This document shows positions 11,401 through 23,494 of a DNA stretch of 64,000 nucleotides, piece by piece. Under the pieces are notes generated by a model that was not told the DNA's origin, searched no databases, and was given only the letters and a program-made list of their open reading frames with translations. Each line of letters starts with the position of its first letter. Position 1 is the stretch's first letter. This DNA is from Ryuthela nishihirai (lineage: Eukaryota > Arthropoda > Arachnida > Araneae > Heptathelidae): assembly GCA_038380435.1 (NCBI GenBank), contig JAWZYU010000123.1, positions 372,001 to 436,000 of the forward strand. The letters run 5' to 3'. A program made the position numbers and the translations under genes.

Positions 11401-12130
11401 CAGATCATTCGGAATTATAAATCTTGATGAATGATTCTTTCCACACTACCAATCTATACACCAACCATATTTATTACATGAACGCTGATATGTGGTTTTT
11501 CCTTAAATATATACGGCTAAGATATTATGAAGCTGTGGCTACATTTTGAACATCAGTTCAACACGTCTACAGGCACTTCTTTTCAAATATTCCCCCAAAT
11601 TGTTACAGAGATATTTTTCATAGCCCTTTTCCTTTGAATTCACTTTAAAATGAAAGACATTCTATCTTTTTCTAATATTACCATATATTGACATTTTCTG
11701 ATTGGCGTTTGATGTTCGTATATACAGAGCAGGATGGGTTCGGCAGCAATTTTTCGAGTCCGAACCCAAAAATAATCTGAGAAAAATCATAAAACATACC
11801 AATATTTGCGGCCTCGGTGTTTCAGTAGTATTGCATGGGTTGGCAGTGACACTACAAATACGTATATCCGGGGTCGAATGTAATATAGAATTATTGCTGG
11901 TTTGTGTGCTGTTAGCTCTAACTGAGACAATGGTGAATAGTGGCTTCGGTCTTAGTGCAGCATGTCATTGTATGAAAAGACTGGTACAAACTAGGAGTAG
12001 TTTCTAGTACCTTTGCGTTTTATATTCTAAATCAATGATAGCAATATAAACTGCACGACAATGAAATTGCTTCCACCCCGAAGGATTGAGGGAATAGGGG
12101 TGAAATGTAGTACACTGATAGCAATACATA
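11401..12130. other. Unannotated
   Basis: No family is recognised. An open frame of 101 codons at 11702-12007 (+) has no motif I can identify and is probably chance. Confidence 0.35.
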
Positions 12131-12239
12131 TTGGCATAAAATGATTTAATTTGCTGCTACTTACAGCGGTTTGAAGATGAGATAATGCAGTATAATGTGA
12201 CTGCCTCAGTAGGTGGTTGCACCGCTGTGAACGGCAATA

Positions 12240-12870
12240 CCCACAGCAATACAGTGTGACATTGAGTCATACAGTCGACGAGTATGGTCCTGAGGAATTG
12301 CACACCAAGAAGTGTTGACTATGCTCCCATAATTCATCGAGACTCCACTCCGCCCAATGAGAGGATTGCACACATCGTCCAATGCAGTCCCACAAATTTT
12401 CTATTGGGGATAAATCTGGAGATCGCGCTAGACATGGCAATAGTTGAACATGTTGCAAACATTGTCTGGAGACCCTAGCACTAGACCGTAGCATTTTCCA
12501 GCATAACAATGGACGTTGTCATGCTGGAAAAAGGGCTGCTGCATGCCTCCCAGGAACAGTAACGAAACGGGTTGCAGAACCATGCTAACGTATCGTGCAG
12601 ATGTCAGTGTTCCCGTGATGCGGACATGAAGTCATCTGCTGTCATATCCAATAGCACCCCATACCATAATGCCTGGATGTCGGGCGGTGTGCTAGTCCGT
12701 CCTCTCACCAGGCTGTCGCCACACATGGACCCATCGATCATCAGCATCCAGATAGAACAACAGTGTTCCATTCGTGTCCCCAGTTTGCACGACTTCGGCA
12801 CGAAGCCAGACGAATGGGGTGATGGTTGCTTCTTTTTAACATTTTCAAACTCAAAATGTTAACAAAAATT
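12240..12870 (-). pseudogene. Tc1-like transposase relic (C-terminal half)
   Basis: Minus-strand Tc1-type transposase remnant. The reading moves through several frames: GERT...PPDIQALWYGVL, corresponding to the family's PGIMVWG block (about 12700-12650); a 'FQ/HDNxRPH'-like block (about 12520-12500); then LPCLARSPDLSPIENLWDCI (about 12450-12390), which is the signature around the last acidic residue. A short C-terminal tail follows to 12267. The frames are shifted at least twice and the N-terminal DNA-binding half is not recognisable. It is a dead copy, unrelated to the adjacent mariner relic. Confidence 0.8.
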
Positions 12871-13191
12871 TGCATTAATATAAACTCAATTCATTGCTTT
12901 TTTTAGATTATAAAATATTTAATTTCACTTTATATATGGGTTGGGTTGTTTTATAGCTAAGTATACTTGTATGCACACATCGGGCTAAATTAGTCAACTC
13001 ACAAGGATCGCAGTTGCTCAGACCCTGAATTGAGAAAGAGGCTCAATAGATAGCAGTTAAGAGACGGATTAAAGACTCCCGTCAAGATTTTCTTGAGTGT
13101 TTTTAATACGCTTTGGCTGCATGGCTATCTAGCACACGATGAGCTTAATGTCCTATGTAGAATATGGAGATTTTACAAACAACTGGTGTAT

Positions 13192-13202
13192 CCTTCCCAA
13201 CA
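13192..13202. repeat. Target-site duplication, left (SINE-A)
   Basis: CCTTCCCAACA, repeated exactly at 13592-13602 on the other side of the SINE. Confidence 0.9.
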
Positions 13203-13591
13203 ATTGGGTTGGGTTGTTTTACCTCTGAGCGGCACTTTTTTGCACACCATGGGCTAAATGGCCAGGTCACATGGATCCCGAAGGCTCAGAGAAGGTTGGG
13301 GGAGGGGACCCACTGGAACAGCTGTTGGGAGACAGATGGTAGCCTCCCGTCAAGGCCATCCAGCGTGTTCTTTAACGTGCACAGGGTATGGCTCTCCCGC
13401 ACAAGGGGCCACGGCTTAACGTCCCATCCGACGGACGGCGGCCTTTCCAAGCCCATCGGTGTCCCTTACTGACCGTGGGCAGGGCGGGGAATTTTGCGGA
13501 GATAAATCTCAACGCTGACCAAGCTGGGACTCGAACCTGGGAACTACAGATTACGAGCCTGGCGCGCTACCGACTGAGCCAACCCCGCCCC
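13203..13591 (-). repeat. SINE-A, full-length tRNA-derived copy
   Basis: The best SINE-A copy, 389 bp, on the minus strand. At its right end the complementary strand reads GGGGTTGGCTCAGTCGGTAG (A-box context), and the B box GGTTCGAGTCCC follows about 40 bp later. This is the internal RNA polymerase III promoter of a tRNA-derived SINE. The body includes CATCCGACGGACGGCGGCC, and the 3' end is AAAACAACCCAAC on the complementary strand. It is flanked by a perfect 11 bp direct repeat. Confidence 0.9.
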
Positions 13592-13602
13592 CCTTCCCAA
13601 CA
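13592..13602. repeat. Target-site duplication, right (SINE-A)
   Basis: CCTTCCCAACA, the partner of 13192-13202. Confidence 0.9.
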
Positions 13603-13705
13603 GAGGCATAGGGTTAGCAAAGGAAATCTCAACATAGGTCAAGTGGGGACTCGTACATATCAACAACTGATTATGAAGCCTGCGCGCTACCGACTTCGTT
13701 AGATC

Positions 13706-16700
13706 TGCGCTTAGTAGGAGAGTTTAGGTCTGTTAAATCCTTTTTTAACTCTTCAAAGTGAAACAAGAGTTTCTCTTTTAACAATGTAAACAGGGATGAA
13801 ATACATTTCATGCTAGGAAAAGGAAGTAAAATAATTTATTTTTTTTGCATATGTTTTCTTTAGCGCCGATATTGGAATTTGTTGTTTAATTCTAGACTTT
13901 AAGGAAGGAAATAGTTTTCTCTTTTATTTTGTTTCCTTGATGTTTGGGCAATTTGAAACTGTAGATTTTCTTTCGACAGTGTTTCTGCTGCATGATATCT
14001 TTGTTGGATTGCTAAAGGCAGTGGGTATCAGTGGGGTTGACCAAAAACATGGGCGGTACAAGCAAACAGTGGCACATGTGATACATTTCTAGATTCAGTA
14101 ATCCATTAGTTGATTACCATTTCTGGAAAATTAGCCCTTTTTTGTCTTAAAGGAGATATTTTTATTTTATTGAAGCTTTTTATTTTCCAAATTTAGCACT
14201 TGCTGACAATCGATATTCGAACAAATGGATAATTGGAAAAATGAAAATGGTAATATTTTATTATTACCACAAAAAGAATGTTTCCTTTATTCTTAAAACA
14301 AATGTTGCAATTCTCGGCAAAACCTTGGTGTAAGGGGCAAATTATTTCTGCCAATGTAAACATTTTGTGCAGTTTTGACGTTGTTAGAGCGCGGTATTAG
14401 AGTTTTGTGAAATTCTGAAAATGCAAATTATATATTTCATTAATACTTATTCAACAGATTAAAACATTTATATTTATCTCTAAAAATTTATGATATCAAA
14501 TTAGCTCTTTTTTTTATTTGAAAACGAGTTAAAACATTAAGAAGAACACAGTTTTCCACTTCCCGGATTGATGACGCCACTCTGCAAATCAAATACAAAA
14601 ACTGGAAAGTTTATAAGTCACACCCGCTACAGGAAAAGTATCAGCCGATGATGGTGTAGTGCTTGGCACGTTTCCAGAAGACTTATGTTCAAATCCCAGT
14701 CACGTGAAAATCAATATCTTTCATGTTATTTTTTCATGAATTCCATGTGGACAGGACACACATCTGTGATTCTTTACTGAAATAAAAACTTTTGCCTAAC
14801 ACAATCTACAGATCAACACGCGATGTGTTATAAAATCCCGTGTTGAGTTCATTATAATGCATAATATACGATCGGGCTAAGGAAATATCATTGGAAAAAA
14901 TTCCCAAATTTTCGAGTCCAAAAACATTGTTCATTTGAATGCTCCAAAATCTTCGGCGTCATTCAAAACTGTGCCTAATTTTTCGGTTCTCAAGGTGACA
15001 ACCCTCTTCTCAACATTTCTTCAATTACAGGTCAGGGAAACGGAAGGGATGAATTAAATGAAAAACGGCAAATGAGAAAGGCAACAAAGATTCGCTAGTC
15101 TAGAACATTACTCTGTCGGACTCAAACGCTTTCCTTACGAAGAATAAGCGTGAAAATGCCGAGAAGATAAGGTTAAATAGATGGGTACAGTGACATTCCT
15201 TCAGATCGAAATTTTTATAGCAAAAATGTTTCCACCTAAATGACTGTATTTATGAGCAGGAACAAGAATATACCAAAATTATTTTAAAAATCATTTTGCT
15301 GAAATACAGCAGGTCAGTTATAACGTGGAAACTGTTCCAAAAGTTTGAAAATTCTGAAATATCAGGAAGGAGTAAAAAGGAAGGTAGAAAATAATTTTTA
15401 TTTATATGAACTTTGAAGTGATAAACACATCACATGAATGACACCTGTGAAATGTAGCAAGGCAGTGGCTGTGATTTCCTGCGAAATGTAGCAAAATAGT
15501 GCTTGTAGTTTCCTGTGAAATCTAGAAAAACCATTGTTATTGCGTATCACGCACAATATCTTCACTGTTATATTCATAGTTTCTATATATCCGTATATGT
15601 CAGGAAATTCCCGTCCATACCCGTAGATTAAAAACTGATCTACTCTTATCAAACATTGCCAGATGACATGCATCCTTCCTGTGTTTCAAAAACTTCTTAC
15701 AGAGAAACTGAAAAATGTTGAAATTCCGCATGAATTGCTCTTTTTTCATGTGGAGAAGGGGCTCAGTAGATGGTTTTAAGGCAAGCACCTATGACATTAT
15801 TAAAAGATTACAGACCATTACACAAAGGTCTTAGTAGCAGCCGTTCTAATTACATTAACCAGGAGTGGTTATTACTCACAGTGAATGAGCAGGATACATT
15901 TCAGATAGAGTAGAAAATGTCGTCTTTTGGAGTAGGCTTATAATAGAAAACACAAGTGATGGCTTTTTAGGTGCATTTTGTTTTTCGGTTCTGCTATTCT
16001 CAAATTTAGCGTGAAGAAGTTACAGCAGACAACTGATGCAGAAAATTATCTCAACCTTCTATAAAGGTAAACAAACAATCGGTTTTCTCCGATTTCTTTG
16101 AATATATATGCGATTATTTTTATAATATTTCCATTATGTTTTCCCAATATAGAGGTGAATGTTGTTTACGAAATTGCAATGCTGAACGCCAGCGTTGTTA
16201 TCTAGTGGTGAAAGTGACCTAGTTTCGCGCCGCAGAAAGCATGGATGTGTCTTTCATCATATTGTCATCTCTGGTGTAATGACAGGCTATTGTGAGACTA
16301 CTTGGGTAGGCAGCTGCTAGAGGGATATTTTTTTTTAAACATAATCTTTTCTTTGAATGGAAGAAGGTACTTCCTTACACATAGGACAGAGATAACCTAG
16401 AAGTTTTATGTAGGTTTTCCTGCTTTACCATACACTATACAAACACTTTCGCAAGGACATGCCTACTGGTCTTAGTCAGGGACGCTCACTACTGCACCAG
16501 GTAGGGCCGGGTATTGTAGTTAGTGGCATAACTACACCTTTTTTTAAATCTAAATTTTATTGTCGTAGCTTCAATTAAAAGAGAATATGAGATACGAAAT
16601 GTTATAGATATGTACAAATTTTGTCAAATGAACACTATGAACTAATGGTTACCCATTAAAGTAGGAAATTCTCCCTCTCCGCCTTCATTCACTGATAGAA

Positions 16701-17090
16701 GTATTCAATAATCTCTACCGGTTATATTCTTGAAATTGGACTGTTTCATAGGATGTGAATAAATATTTGATTAATGAATAATAAATTCACAATCACACCA
16801 TCATTTTTTCTCTCTCTAAACCGAGGACATTGTCGAAAATTGGAAATTTTAAACGAATATTGAAAGCGATGTATTTATTGTAGAAATATGAAACTTTGGT
16901 GTGCACTTACAGCTAGATTAGTGTGAACACATCACTTTTGCTTTAAAGTTGAAGTGGAAAATTTGTTGGATTGGTACTAATAAAATATTTTAATTCGCAT
17001 TTTTCCGATCCTTAGGCGGTTTAATGCACATCGTTAGAGTGTACTAAATACAGAAAATATGAAGCTTTAACGAAATATTGCAAGTGATTT
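13706..17090. other. Unannotated AT-rich region with one tRNA-like spot
   Basis: I recognise no coding element over about 3.4 kb. The only structured item is a possible tRNA-like SINE head at about 14649-14712. Minus-strand frames around 15400-15790 have no family motif. Confidence 0.4.
14649..14712 (+). repeat. Possible tRNA-derived SINE head
   Basis: GATGGTGTAGTGCTTGGCAC resembles an A box, and TGTTCAAATCCCAGTC resembles a B box, with tRNA-like spacing. The downstream sequence has no second copy in this window that I can see, so the family is unconfirmed. Confidence 0.4.
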
Positions 17091-17098
17091 GTTTACAG
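17091..17098. repeat. 8 bp target-site duplication, left
   Basis: GTTTACAG immediately left of the hAT MITE. Confidence 0.93.
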
Positions 17099-17599
17099 CA
17101 ATGTTTCTCAAAGTGGGTGATACCGCCCCCTGGGGGGCGCTGGAACGATCCAGGGGGTCGGTAGTCTCGGGTGGAATTTGGGGTAGGGGTGGAAGCATAA
17201 AGAAAGAAGGGAAGATATGAAAATTTTGAAAAACCGTTCGTACATGTTTCATCTGTTGTGTAACCTAGAGTTAAAGTCGTAGTGATTACTTTATTTTCAA
17301 AATAAACACATAAAATTATCCTTCGTGATCTTCATTTTCTGTGTGCAATGCGAATGTTACTATGGTTGATTTTAATAAATAATTTTATAATTTCAAGCTT
17401 CAAGGTGTCTCATTTACAACAACATCTTTCTTTACTATGCTATAGGACGTAGGTAGAAATTTAGATGCATAAAAGAACGCAAATTTGTCACTGCATATTT
17501 CTGTTTATTCGCTTAAAGAAAGTAGATTTCCAGGGGGGGCGCTGAGTAATTTTTTTTCTGAAAAGGGGGCGGTAGGACAAATAAGTTTGGGAACCACTG
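17099..17599. mobile_element. Non-autonomous hAT MITE, 501 bp
   Basis: The left end CAATGTTTCTCAAAGTGGG then GATACCGCCCCC pairs with the right end, whose reverse complement reads CAGTGGTTCCCAAACTT then CCTACCGCCCCC. Flanking 8 bp duplications (GTTTACAG) are exact, the hallmark length for hAT. It has no transposase. The ends match the hAT terminus at about 2395-2508, so a related ZBED-type hAT probably mobilised it. Confidence 0.92.
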
Positions 17600-17607
17600 G
17601 TTTACAG
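17600..17607. repeat. 8 bp target-site duplication, right
   Basis: GTTTACAG immediately right of the hAT MITE. Confidence 0.93.
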
Positions 17608-17663
17608 TATAAATTTTCAATTTCGGTGATTCCACTGACAACGATAATCTGCCCTTTCCTTGG

Positions 17664-17775
17664 TAATTATATGACATAAAATAATTTGTGTTGTAAAATT
17701 TAGTTTTAAAAATCGAGGAAAGCAAATTTTTAAAACTAAAACACACAACACAAATCATTTTTATGTTATATAATT
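17664..17775. repeat. Large imperfect hairpin
   Basis: Left arm TAATTTGTGTTGTAAAATTT continues into AGTTTTAAAAAT. The right arm is its reverse complement (ATTTTTAAAACT, then ACACAACACAAATCA and ATGTTATATAAT). The arms are about 45 bp around a loop of roughly 15 bp. No TIR-associated duplication was found, so it may be a foldback MITE or a simple inverted duplication. Confidence 0.75.
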
Positions 17776-18317
17776 AGTAACAAAATACTGCTATTTGCAT
17801 TTTCCACCATCATCCATTAGATCAAATTAAAACTTTTAACAAGTGAAAAATATTCTCTTTGAAAACGAGATTCCCATATGAGCCAGAAAATTCTATATAC
17901 GTTATTCTATTTAATATTAAAATTTTCATATATTCTACTCTTACCTTTCTGATATCCGACTTTTCTTACTGTTATTAGTTTAATATTTCGAACTACAGTA
18001 AACTGCAAATTTTCCTAAAGTTAAGAAATACTTCGTCTATTAAATTCTGTAAATCCACAGCGATAAGCATATCACCTGTCTTCCATGTAGCTGTCGTTTC
18101 AAAAGTGAATATCCTTCAAACTATAAATATATTAAAAAACACGATTAGAGGCTGGATAAAATATTAGTGAATAAACACGATAAGAGGAGATAAAACAAAA
18201 GTAATTTGGGGACAACTCCTTGAAAGGCCCTGGCACTCTGCACCGAGTCCCACGAAATTTCAAGCCTGACCTGGACCTTGGAAGCGACACTAGTTGAGAA
18301 TCATCGTTCTATGGTAA
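17776..18317. other. Unannotated spacer
   Basis: AT-rich sequence with nothing recognised. It ends at the TA that precedes the Tigger left TIR. Confidence 0.4.
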
Positions 18318-18600
18318 TACACCAATCCCTCGATTTACACTGAAGATAGGTTCCGCACAAAACCGTGTAAATCGAAATCTTGGATTTTGCTACGTAAAAC
18401 CGTGTAAAACGAAAAAAACACTAAAATGTGCATAATTCAGTCATTTATTTACGTAAAACAAAAGCACGACATCTTGAAAAACATAAAATTACACTTCATT
18501 CATAAAATAACAAATATATGTAGGTAATATAAGTACATATTTAATTCATTTTACATTAGGAACAAAAAATATAAGATCCTTAAAAAAATTAACAATAAGT

Positions 18601-20383
18601 TTAATTACTGTCATCACTTTCATGGACTATCAGTCGTTTCTTCCTGATTGGTATGATGTCACTTTCATCACTCGATAGTTCTTGATGCGATTCTGGTTCA
18701 ATGGTTGATGAATTGGGGACAATCTCAGATCGACGAGACTTTGTAATGAAATCCGTAATTAACAATTGTGTAGGTGTTTTTGTTAAATCTTTATAGACCT
18801 CCTCATATTGATTTAAGCACTTACTAATATCCCGCTGGAGTCGGAGAGCTCGTTCAACATTCGGGTCATTTTGTAAAAAATGATTACCCAATTTTCTCCC
18901 CAATTCAAGTCCTACGCTGATGACTCTTGCTGTGAACGCAACTGGTTTAGATTGCTCTTCATCAGGATCATTGTCTTCATCACGTTTATTTATTTCATGA
19001 ATCATGTTAACTAAATCATCCTCATCTAGTTCTTCATCAGCCATTATTTCTTCAATATCTGCCTCAGCTAAATCCTCAAAACCTTCTCCTCCTATAGTAT
19101 GCGCCAACTCAGTGATCTGAGAATATTCATGCTCTAATGGTAATCTATAATTCTCACCTTCAACAGCATCTGGCCATATTGCTCTCCAGCAGGCATTGAG
19201 CGTTGATTGTTTAATCTGGGTATATGACAGTCCAACATGCTTAAAACAATCTAAGATTGTAAATTTCTTCCAAGCATCCATAAGAGTAAGAGATCCATCA
19301 TTCTCCATTTGTTCTAAAATATACCTGAAGGTTTGCTTGATATACAGTGCTTTGAAAGTCGAAATTATCCCTGGATCTAACGGCTGTAATAAGGAAGTTG
19401 TATTCTTTGATAAAAAAACAATTTTATACATTTTCGTGTTGTAAATCTTGAGGATGACCTGGTGCATTATCAATTAATAGAAGGGCCTTAAAAGGCAATC
19501 CCCTTTTACTTAAATAACGTTTGACATCTGGGACAAACAAGTTATGAAACCATTCATTGAAAACCATGGCAGTGACCCATGCTTTCTTATTAGCCATCCA
19601 ATAAACGGGAAGGTTTTTGATGTTTATTCCTTTAAATGAGCTTGGTGTTTTCGATTTGTTAATAACCAATGGTTTCATTATCTGATCGCCTGAAGCGTTG
19701 TTACAGAAAAGAACTGTTATACGACTTTTCGCTGCCTTATGACCACTAGCTGATTTGTGAGCTTTAGCCAAATAGGTTCTTTCTGGCATTTTTTTCCAGA
19801 ATAACCCGGACTCGTCAGCATTGAAGACCTGGTCAGGAGTGTAGGAGTTGGCGGCAATGATTTCAGCAAATTTTGCTGGATATTTTTGTGCTGCATCCGA
19901 ATCAGCAGATGCTCTTTCACCTTTCAATTTTAGATTATGTAAAAAATGTCTTTGTTTAAATCTGTCGAACCAACCATGGCTTGCGGAAAAAGATACCTTC
20001 TTTTCATCTGGCGAAGTCAACGGTAACGGATTCTTAAGTGTTTCATAAATCTTTAAAGCCTTATTTGTAATGGCACTGGTATCAATTGGAACCCGCTTTT
20101 GAGTTTGGTCTTCTAACCATATTACTAATGCCTTTTCCATATTTTCCATTGTAACATCTCTTACATATGAAATTGTGCTCATACTCGTGCAAGATCCAGC
20201 TGCTACACTTTTACTAATGGAGTCTTCATTTTTTCTTATTGTCCTTATTGTGGCTTCATTCGGGAGGAAAATTTAGCAACATCTGTTACTCTTTCTCTAT
20301 TACGTAGACGATCTAATATTTTAATTTTTGTTTCTAATAAAATAACTTTTTTTTTTCATTTGTTTTTTTAAATCTTTTAGCAT
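18601..20383 (-). pseudogene. Tigger transposase (CENP-B/JRK type), frameshifted
   Basis: Minus strand. An N-terminal psq-like helix-turn-helix starts at about 20383 (KIKILDRLRNRERVTDVAKF, then in another frame NEATIRTIRKNEDSI). The CENP-B-type DNA-binding part runs from 20182 (ALVIWLEDQTQKRVPI, HGWFDRFKQRH). The DDE core has VFNADESGLFWKKMP (first Asp), LLLIDNAPGHP (second Asp) and TTSLLQPLDPGIISTFK (third Asp), followed by an acidic C-terminal tail (DEELDEDDL, HESDDSN) that stops at 18601. All three catalytic residues are present. Frame breaks lie at about 20270 and about 19425 (just after DLQHENV), each a small indel. Total length would be near 580 residues, normal for Tigger. In the family, the protein cuts at its TIRs in the nucleus and inserts at TA. 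Confidence 0.93.
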
Positions 20384-20565
20384 TATAAAACCTTAAAAAA
20401 TTTAGGTAAATTATAAAAATGCCAGAAAAACTATAAATGTTGGAAACTTACCAGTATATATTTAAATAATAAAATAAAAAAATGCACAATGATGTAAAGC
20501 TTTGCTGCTAAAATGATACTGCACTACTTCACATGAACCAGATAGCTTTACTATTGTGAAATACT

Positions 20566-20606
20566 ACGGGGATTCCCCGTGTTGTAAAATATAGGGGAAT
20601 CCCCGT
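20566..20606. repeat. 13 bp perfect inverted repeat with GGGGATTCCCC arms
   Basis: The arms ACGGGGATTCCCC (20566-20578) and GGGGAATCCCCGT (20594-20606) are exact reverse complements around a 15 bp AT-rich loop. It lies within the Tigger element, about 185 bp upstream of the transposase start. Each arm also fits the NF-kappaB/Dorsal-type GGGRNNYYCC pattern, but function is unknown. Confidence 0.8.
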
Positions 20607-20775
20607 CCCCGTTGTTGCCAGTGTTACCAAAGGAATGAGATTGAAAAATGACTTGAAATATATATATGCAGCCGAATATACATTTTTACCAGTTTTTTGA
20701 AATCCGTTATTTTATCAACCGTGTAAAACCGAAATCGTGTAAAACAAGTACCGTGTAAATCGGGAGATAAGTGTA

Positions 20776-21199
20776 TTTTTAGAAGTTTTTTTCTTGTAAT
20801 CCTTATTTTTATATTCTTCAGTTTTTGATGTGTTCTTTTTAATTACATGACGCAAGGCAAATTTTTTGAATGCCTATTTCGACAGATTGAAATGCTTATT
20901 TTATCATCAATCTCGATATTCTGCCCAAAAACGTTTTAACACGTTAAAGAACTTTGAACTTTGTTTTCCGTTTGCTTAATATTAATAATGATATAATATT
21001 TTTCAGAATATAAACTACGTTAAATATACATTAAAGTTTTGATACCTAACTTAATTTTCAGTATTAATGTAATTGTTTTACTCGCTACTTTTATCTTTCA
21101 CAAAATCACTCTTTTACTCATGAAGACACCGAACTAGAAACTAATCCTTACTTTCCTTCTGAATTAGGATTAGGTTGGGTCAGTTTATGCTACAGTGCA
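20776..21199. other. Unannotated spacer
   Basis: AT-rich; nothing recognised. Confidence 0.4.
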
Positions 21200-21512
21200 C
21201 ACAATGTGCAAAACAAAACAAAAATGTGCTCTAACGTACCTAACCCTCGGTTTACAAAGTGAACACTGATGGGTTTGAAGACGTCACCTTACTTCGGAGA
21301 AGTTGCAAAGCTTTGGTCTTATGCGCAGGAGAGCGATCTGCATTTAAAGAAGACGCCATATGGCATTGATAGCAGGCTTCCATCTGTCTCCTAACAGCTG
21401 TCCGGTGGGCCCGCTTCCCCTAAGGTTCTTTATATCCTTGTGAACTCTGTCACCTTGCTATTCATCCCAGTAGTAGAAAATAAATGCCGATCAGAAGTAA
21501 AATAACCCAACC
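21200..21512 (+). repeat. SINE-A copy, degenerate, 3' part
   Basis: Plus-oriented. Recognisable blocks are CACTGATGGGTTTGAAGACG, CATCTGTCTCCTAACAGCTG then GGGCCCGCTTCCCC, and the 3' end CAGAAGTAAAATAACCCAAC. The tRNA-like head is missing or too diverged to see. Confidence 0.75.
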
Positions 21513-23490
21513 TTGAAGACCATCCAGTTTATTCTCTAATGTGTACACTAGAAATGACTTCGGGATCACTCTTACAATAGAACAGCCGACATCAGGTTCA
21601 TTAAAATACTGAGAATAATTTAGATTTCAAATGTTTCTTGTAATTGAGAAAAAAAATTAAAAAAAAAAGTTTTATATTTTTAATATAAATTTTTGAATTG
21701 GTTTTTTGAAATTAAAATTAAGGACCGATGAGCTTTGAATAATTTTAGTTTTGCTTTATCCTTCATAAAAGAGTGGCTCTTTTCTTTTACAATTGTATTA
21801 TCAACGAATTTTCAGTTACTTTTAGCATTTCTAATATTTTTCGTCATTCCAAATATTCCAAACACCTTTAAGATTTGAAATTTTCGTAAAATGTTTCTAA
21901 TTAATGATCGAAAAATCAAATAAACGATAATTGGCATACATTTCTGAACATATATGTCTTATGATGCGTCAGAGATTTTTTTTCAATAGGATTTAGGAGG
22001 GCTAGGGCTCAAAAATTGACGATATTGTTTGGACTCGGGAGGATTCAAGTAAAAGATACAACTAATTGATGTTTTTCAGTAACTCTGTTTTCTTTCATAT
22101 TTTGTGGATTCGCTAGTGAGATGTGATGTCAAATGTCACCAGATATTTCTCATATTGTAACTATTATGTCATGTGTCGCTGACAAGTACTCTGGAGTCCA
22201 AAGCTGGAAAAATATCTGCCTTATTCGGCATTGATTAACTCGTTATCACATTACCTTCTCTTTTGTTATCGTGTTGTTTAATATTTGTGTTCGCAAACGC
22301 ATAACTTTTTAGAGCATTGTAATTTTCGTTATTTTATTTGGAGTTATTCGGGAAAAAATATATTGATATTCTATTTTTTATTTACCTATGAAATACGAAC
22401 TGACAAAGTTTTTGAATTTTCCAGGTAATTTCTGTATGAAATATAAAAATAATTGCATATTTGGTCTTAAAAATAAAACAAAACTCGAATTATACAAATA
22501 TTTTGAACTGGGTATTAGTAAACCAGGTATGTTTTTTATTACAACACTTTCCTCTATCAATATATAAATTATTATACATATAAATAAGTAGCTAAAAGTC
22601 AAATTTCAAATAACGTATTTATTAAAAGTCATCATATTTTACAGTATTTTTCCACATATAAATTGCTGAGAATGTATCACACAATCTTGTTTTTAATGAC
22701 TTTTTAACGATAAAGGTAATTCCGTTAATGCTGGTGGCTATTTAAAAAATTAAGGTTGAATTAAATTTAATTAACGACATTATAAGTAATGTAACTAACC
22801 ACCTGTTCACCACTTGTTAATTAAAGTAGCATCCAGGAAAACTTATTCATTTCCTTTAAAAACAATGCATTTTTTTTGCAGATTTCGGTTCCGTTGACCT
22901 CAGTTGTATCCTTCTTAGGGGATGTCTTGATGGTGCATAGGCTAATGGACCAGGCCACGATAATGCAGTTCTCGGAGCAAATGTCGAAATGAAAAGCAAG
23001 AAAATAGAGCATATTAAAATATAACTTAATGTAACTTACTTCTATGAATTTGCATTAGAAACAATTATTAACCATCAAGTTTTTATATTGATTAACTGCT
23101 GTAGGGTCAGATCTAAAAATTATTGAAGTTTTATTTTGTTACTTCTTCAATAGACAAAACCAGTTGTGTGTTAAGCAATCAACTATTTATAAGTAATGTA
23201 ACTTTGTATCTTGAAAATTCATTCATTTACTATAAAAATATTTTAGTTACTTTGCTACTTTTTGGCAAAAGTAATGTAAAAGGAATATTAATTTAATTAT
23301 TTAATTAGTAATGTTTAATTAATTTTTGCGGCCTGTGTAATGCAGTAAAACTAAATCTGCAATAGGATATATGAGATAAATTTCTTATATAATCCTCGAT
23401 TATCTGCCGAAATATTTTTAAAACCAGGATCATTATAAAATTTTGAACAGTGAATAAAATGGATTTTATTGCGTTACTAACAAATTCTCT
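21513..23490. other. Unannotated AT-rich region
   Basis: About 2 kb of very AT-rich sequence. I see no transposon ends, RNA genes or credible coding frames; short minus-strand frames at 22378-23012 look like chance. Confidence 0.4.
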
Positions 23491-23494
23491 TTAA

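Larger units (their letters stand above)
12938..13705 (-). repeat. Old SINE-A copy, split by a younger one
   Basis: A degenerate SINE-A copy on the minus strand. Its 3' half is at 12938-13202 (starting GGGTTGGGTTGTTTTATAGC) and its tRNA-like head is at 13603-13705 (GGGGACTCGTAC and GCGCGCTACCGACT on the plus strand). The halves are separated by a complete younger copy of the same family at 13203-13591, so this one was present first. Confidence 0.8.
18320..20773 (-). mobile_element. Tigger/pogo-type DNA transposon, 2.45 kb
   Basis: Terminal inverted repeats: the left end CACCAATCCCTCGATTTACAC matches the complement of the right end (CACTTATCTCCCGATTTACAC on the opposite strand), with four mismatches over the first 21 positions. 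Both ends are flanked by TA (18318-18319 and 20774-20775), the expected duplication for this superfamily. Further CCGTGTAAAAC / CCGTGTAAATCG repeats lie just inside each end. The minus-strand transposase occupies 18601-20383. Size and layout are those of an autonomous copy, but the reading frame is broken. Confidence 0.9.

Noticed and set aside
13561..13591. Possible functional tRNA gene
   Set aside because: The A- and B-box sequences belong to a SINE with a 300 bp non-tRNA body and a target duplication. I see no complete cloverleaf with matching acceptor arm.
13388..13702. Plus-strand frame of 104 codons containing two TRTWE/TRTYQ-like segments
   Set aside because: It is the SINE head and its older copy read through as codons.
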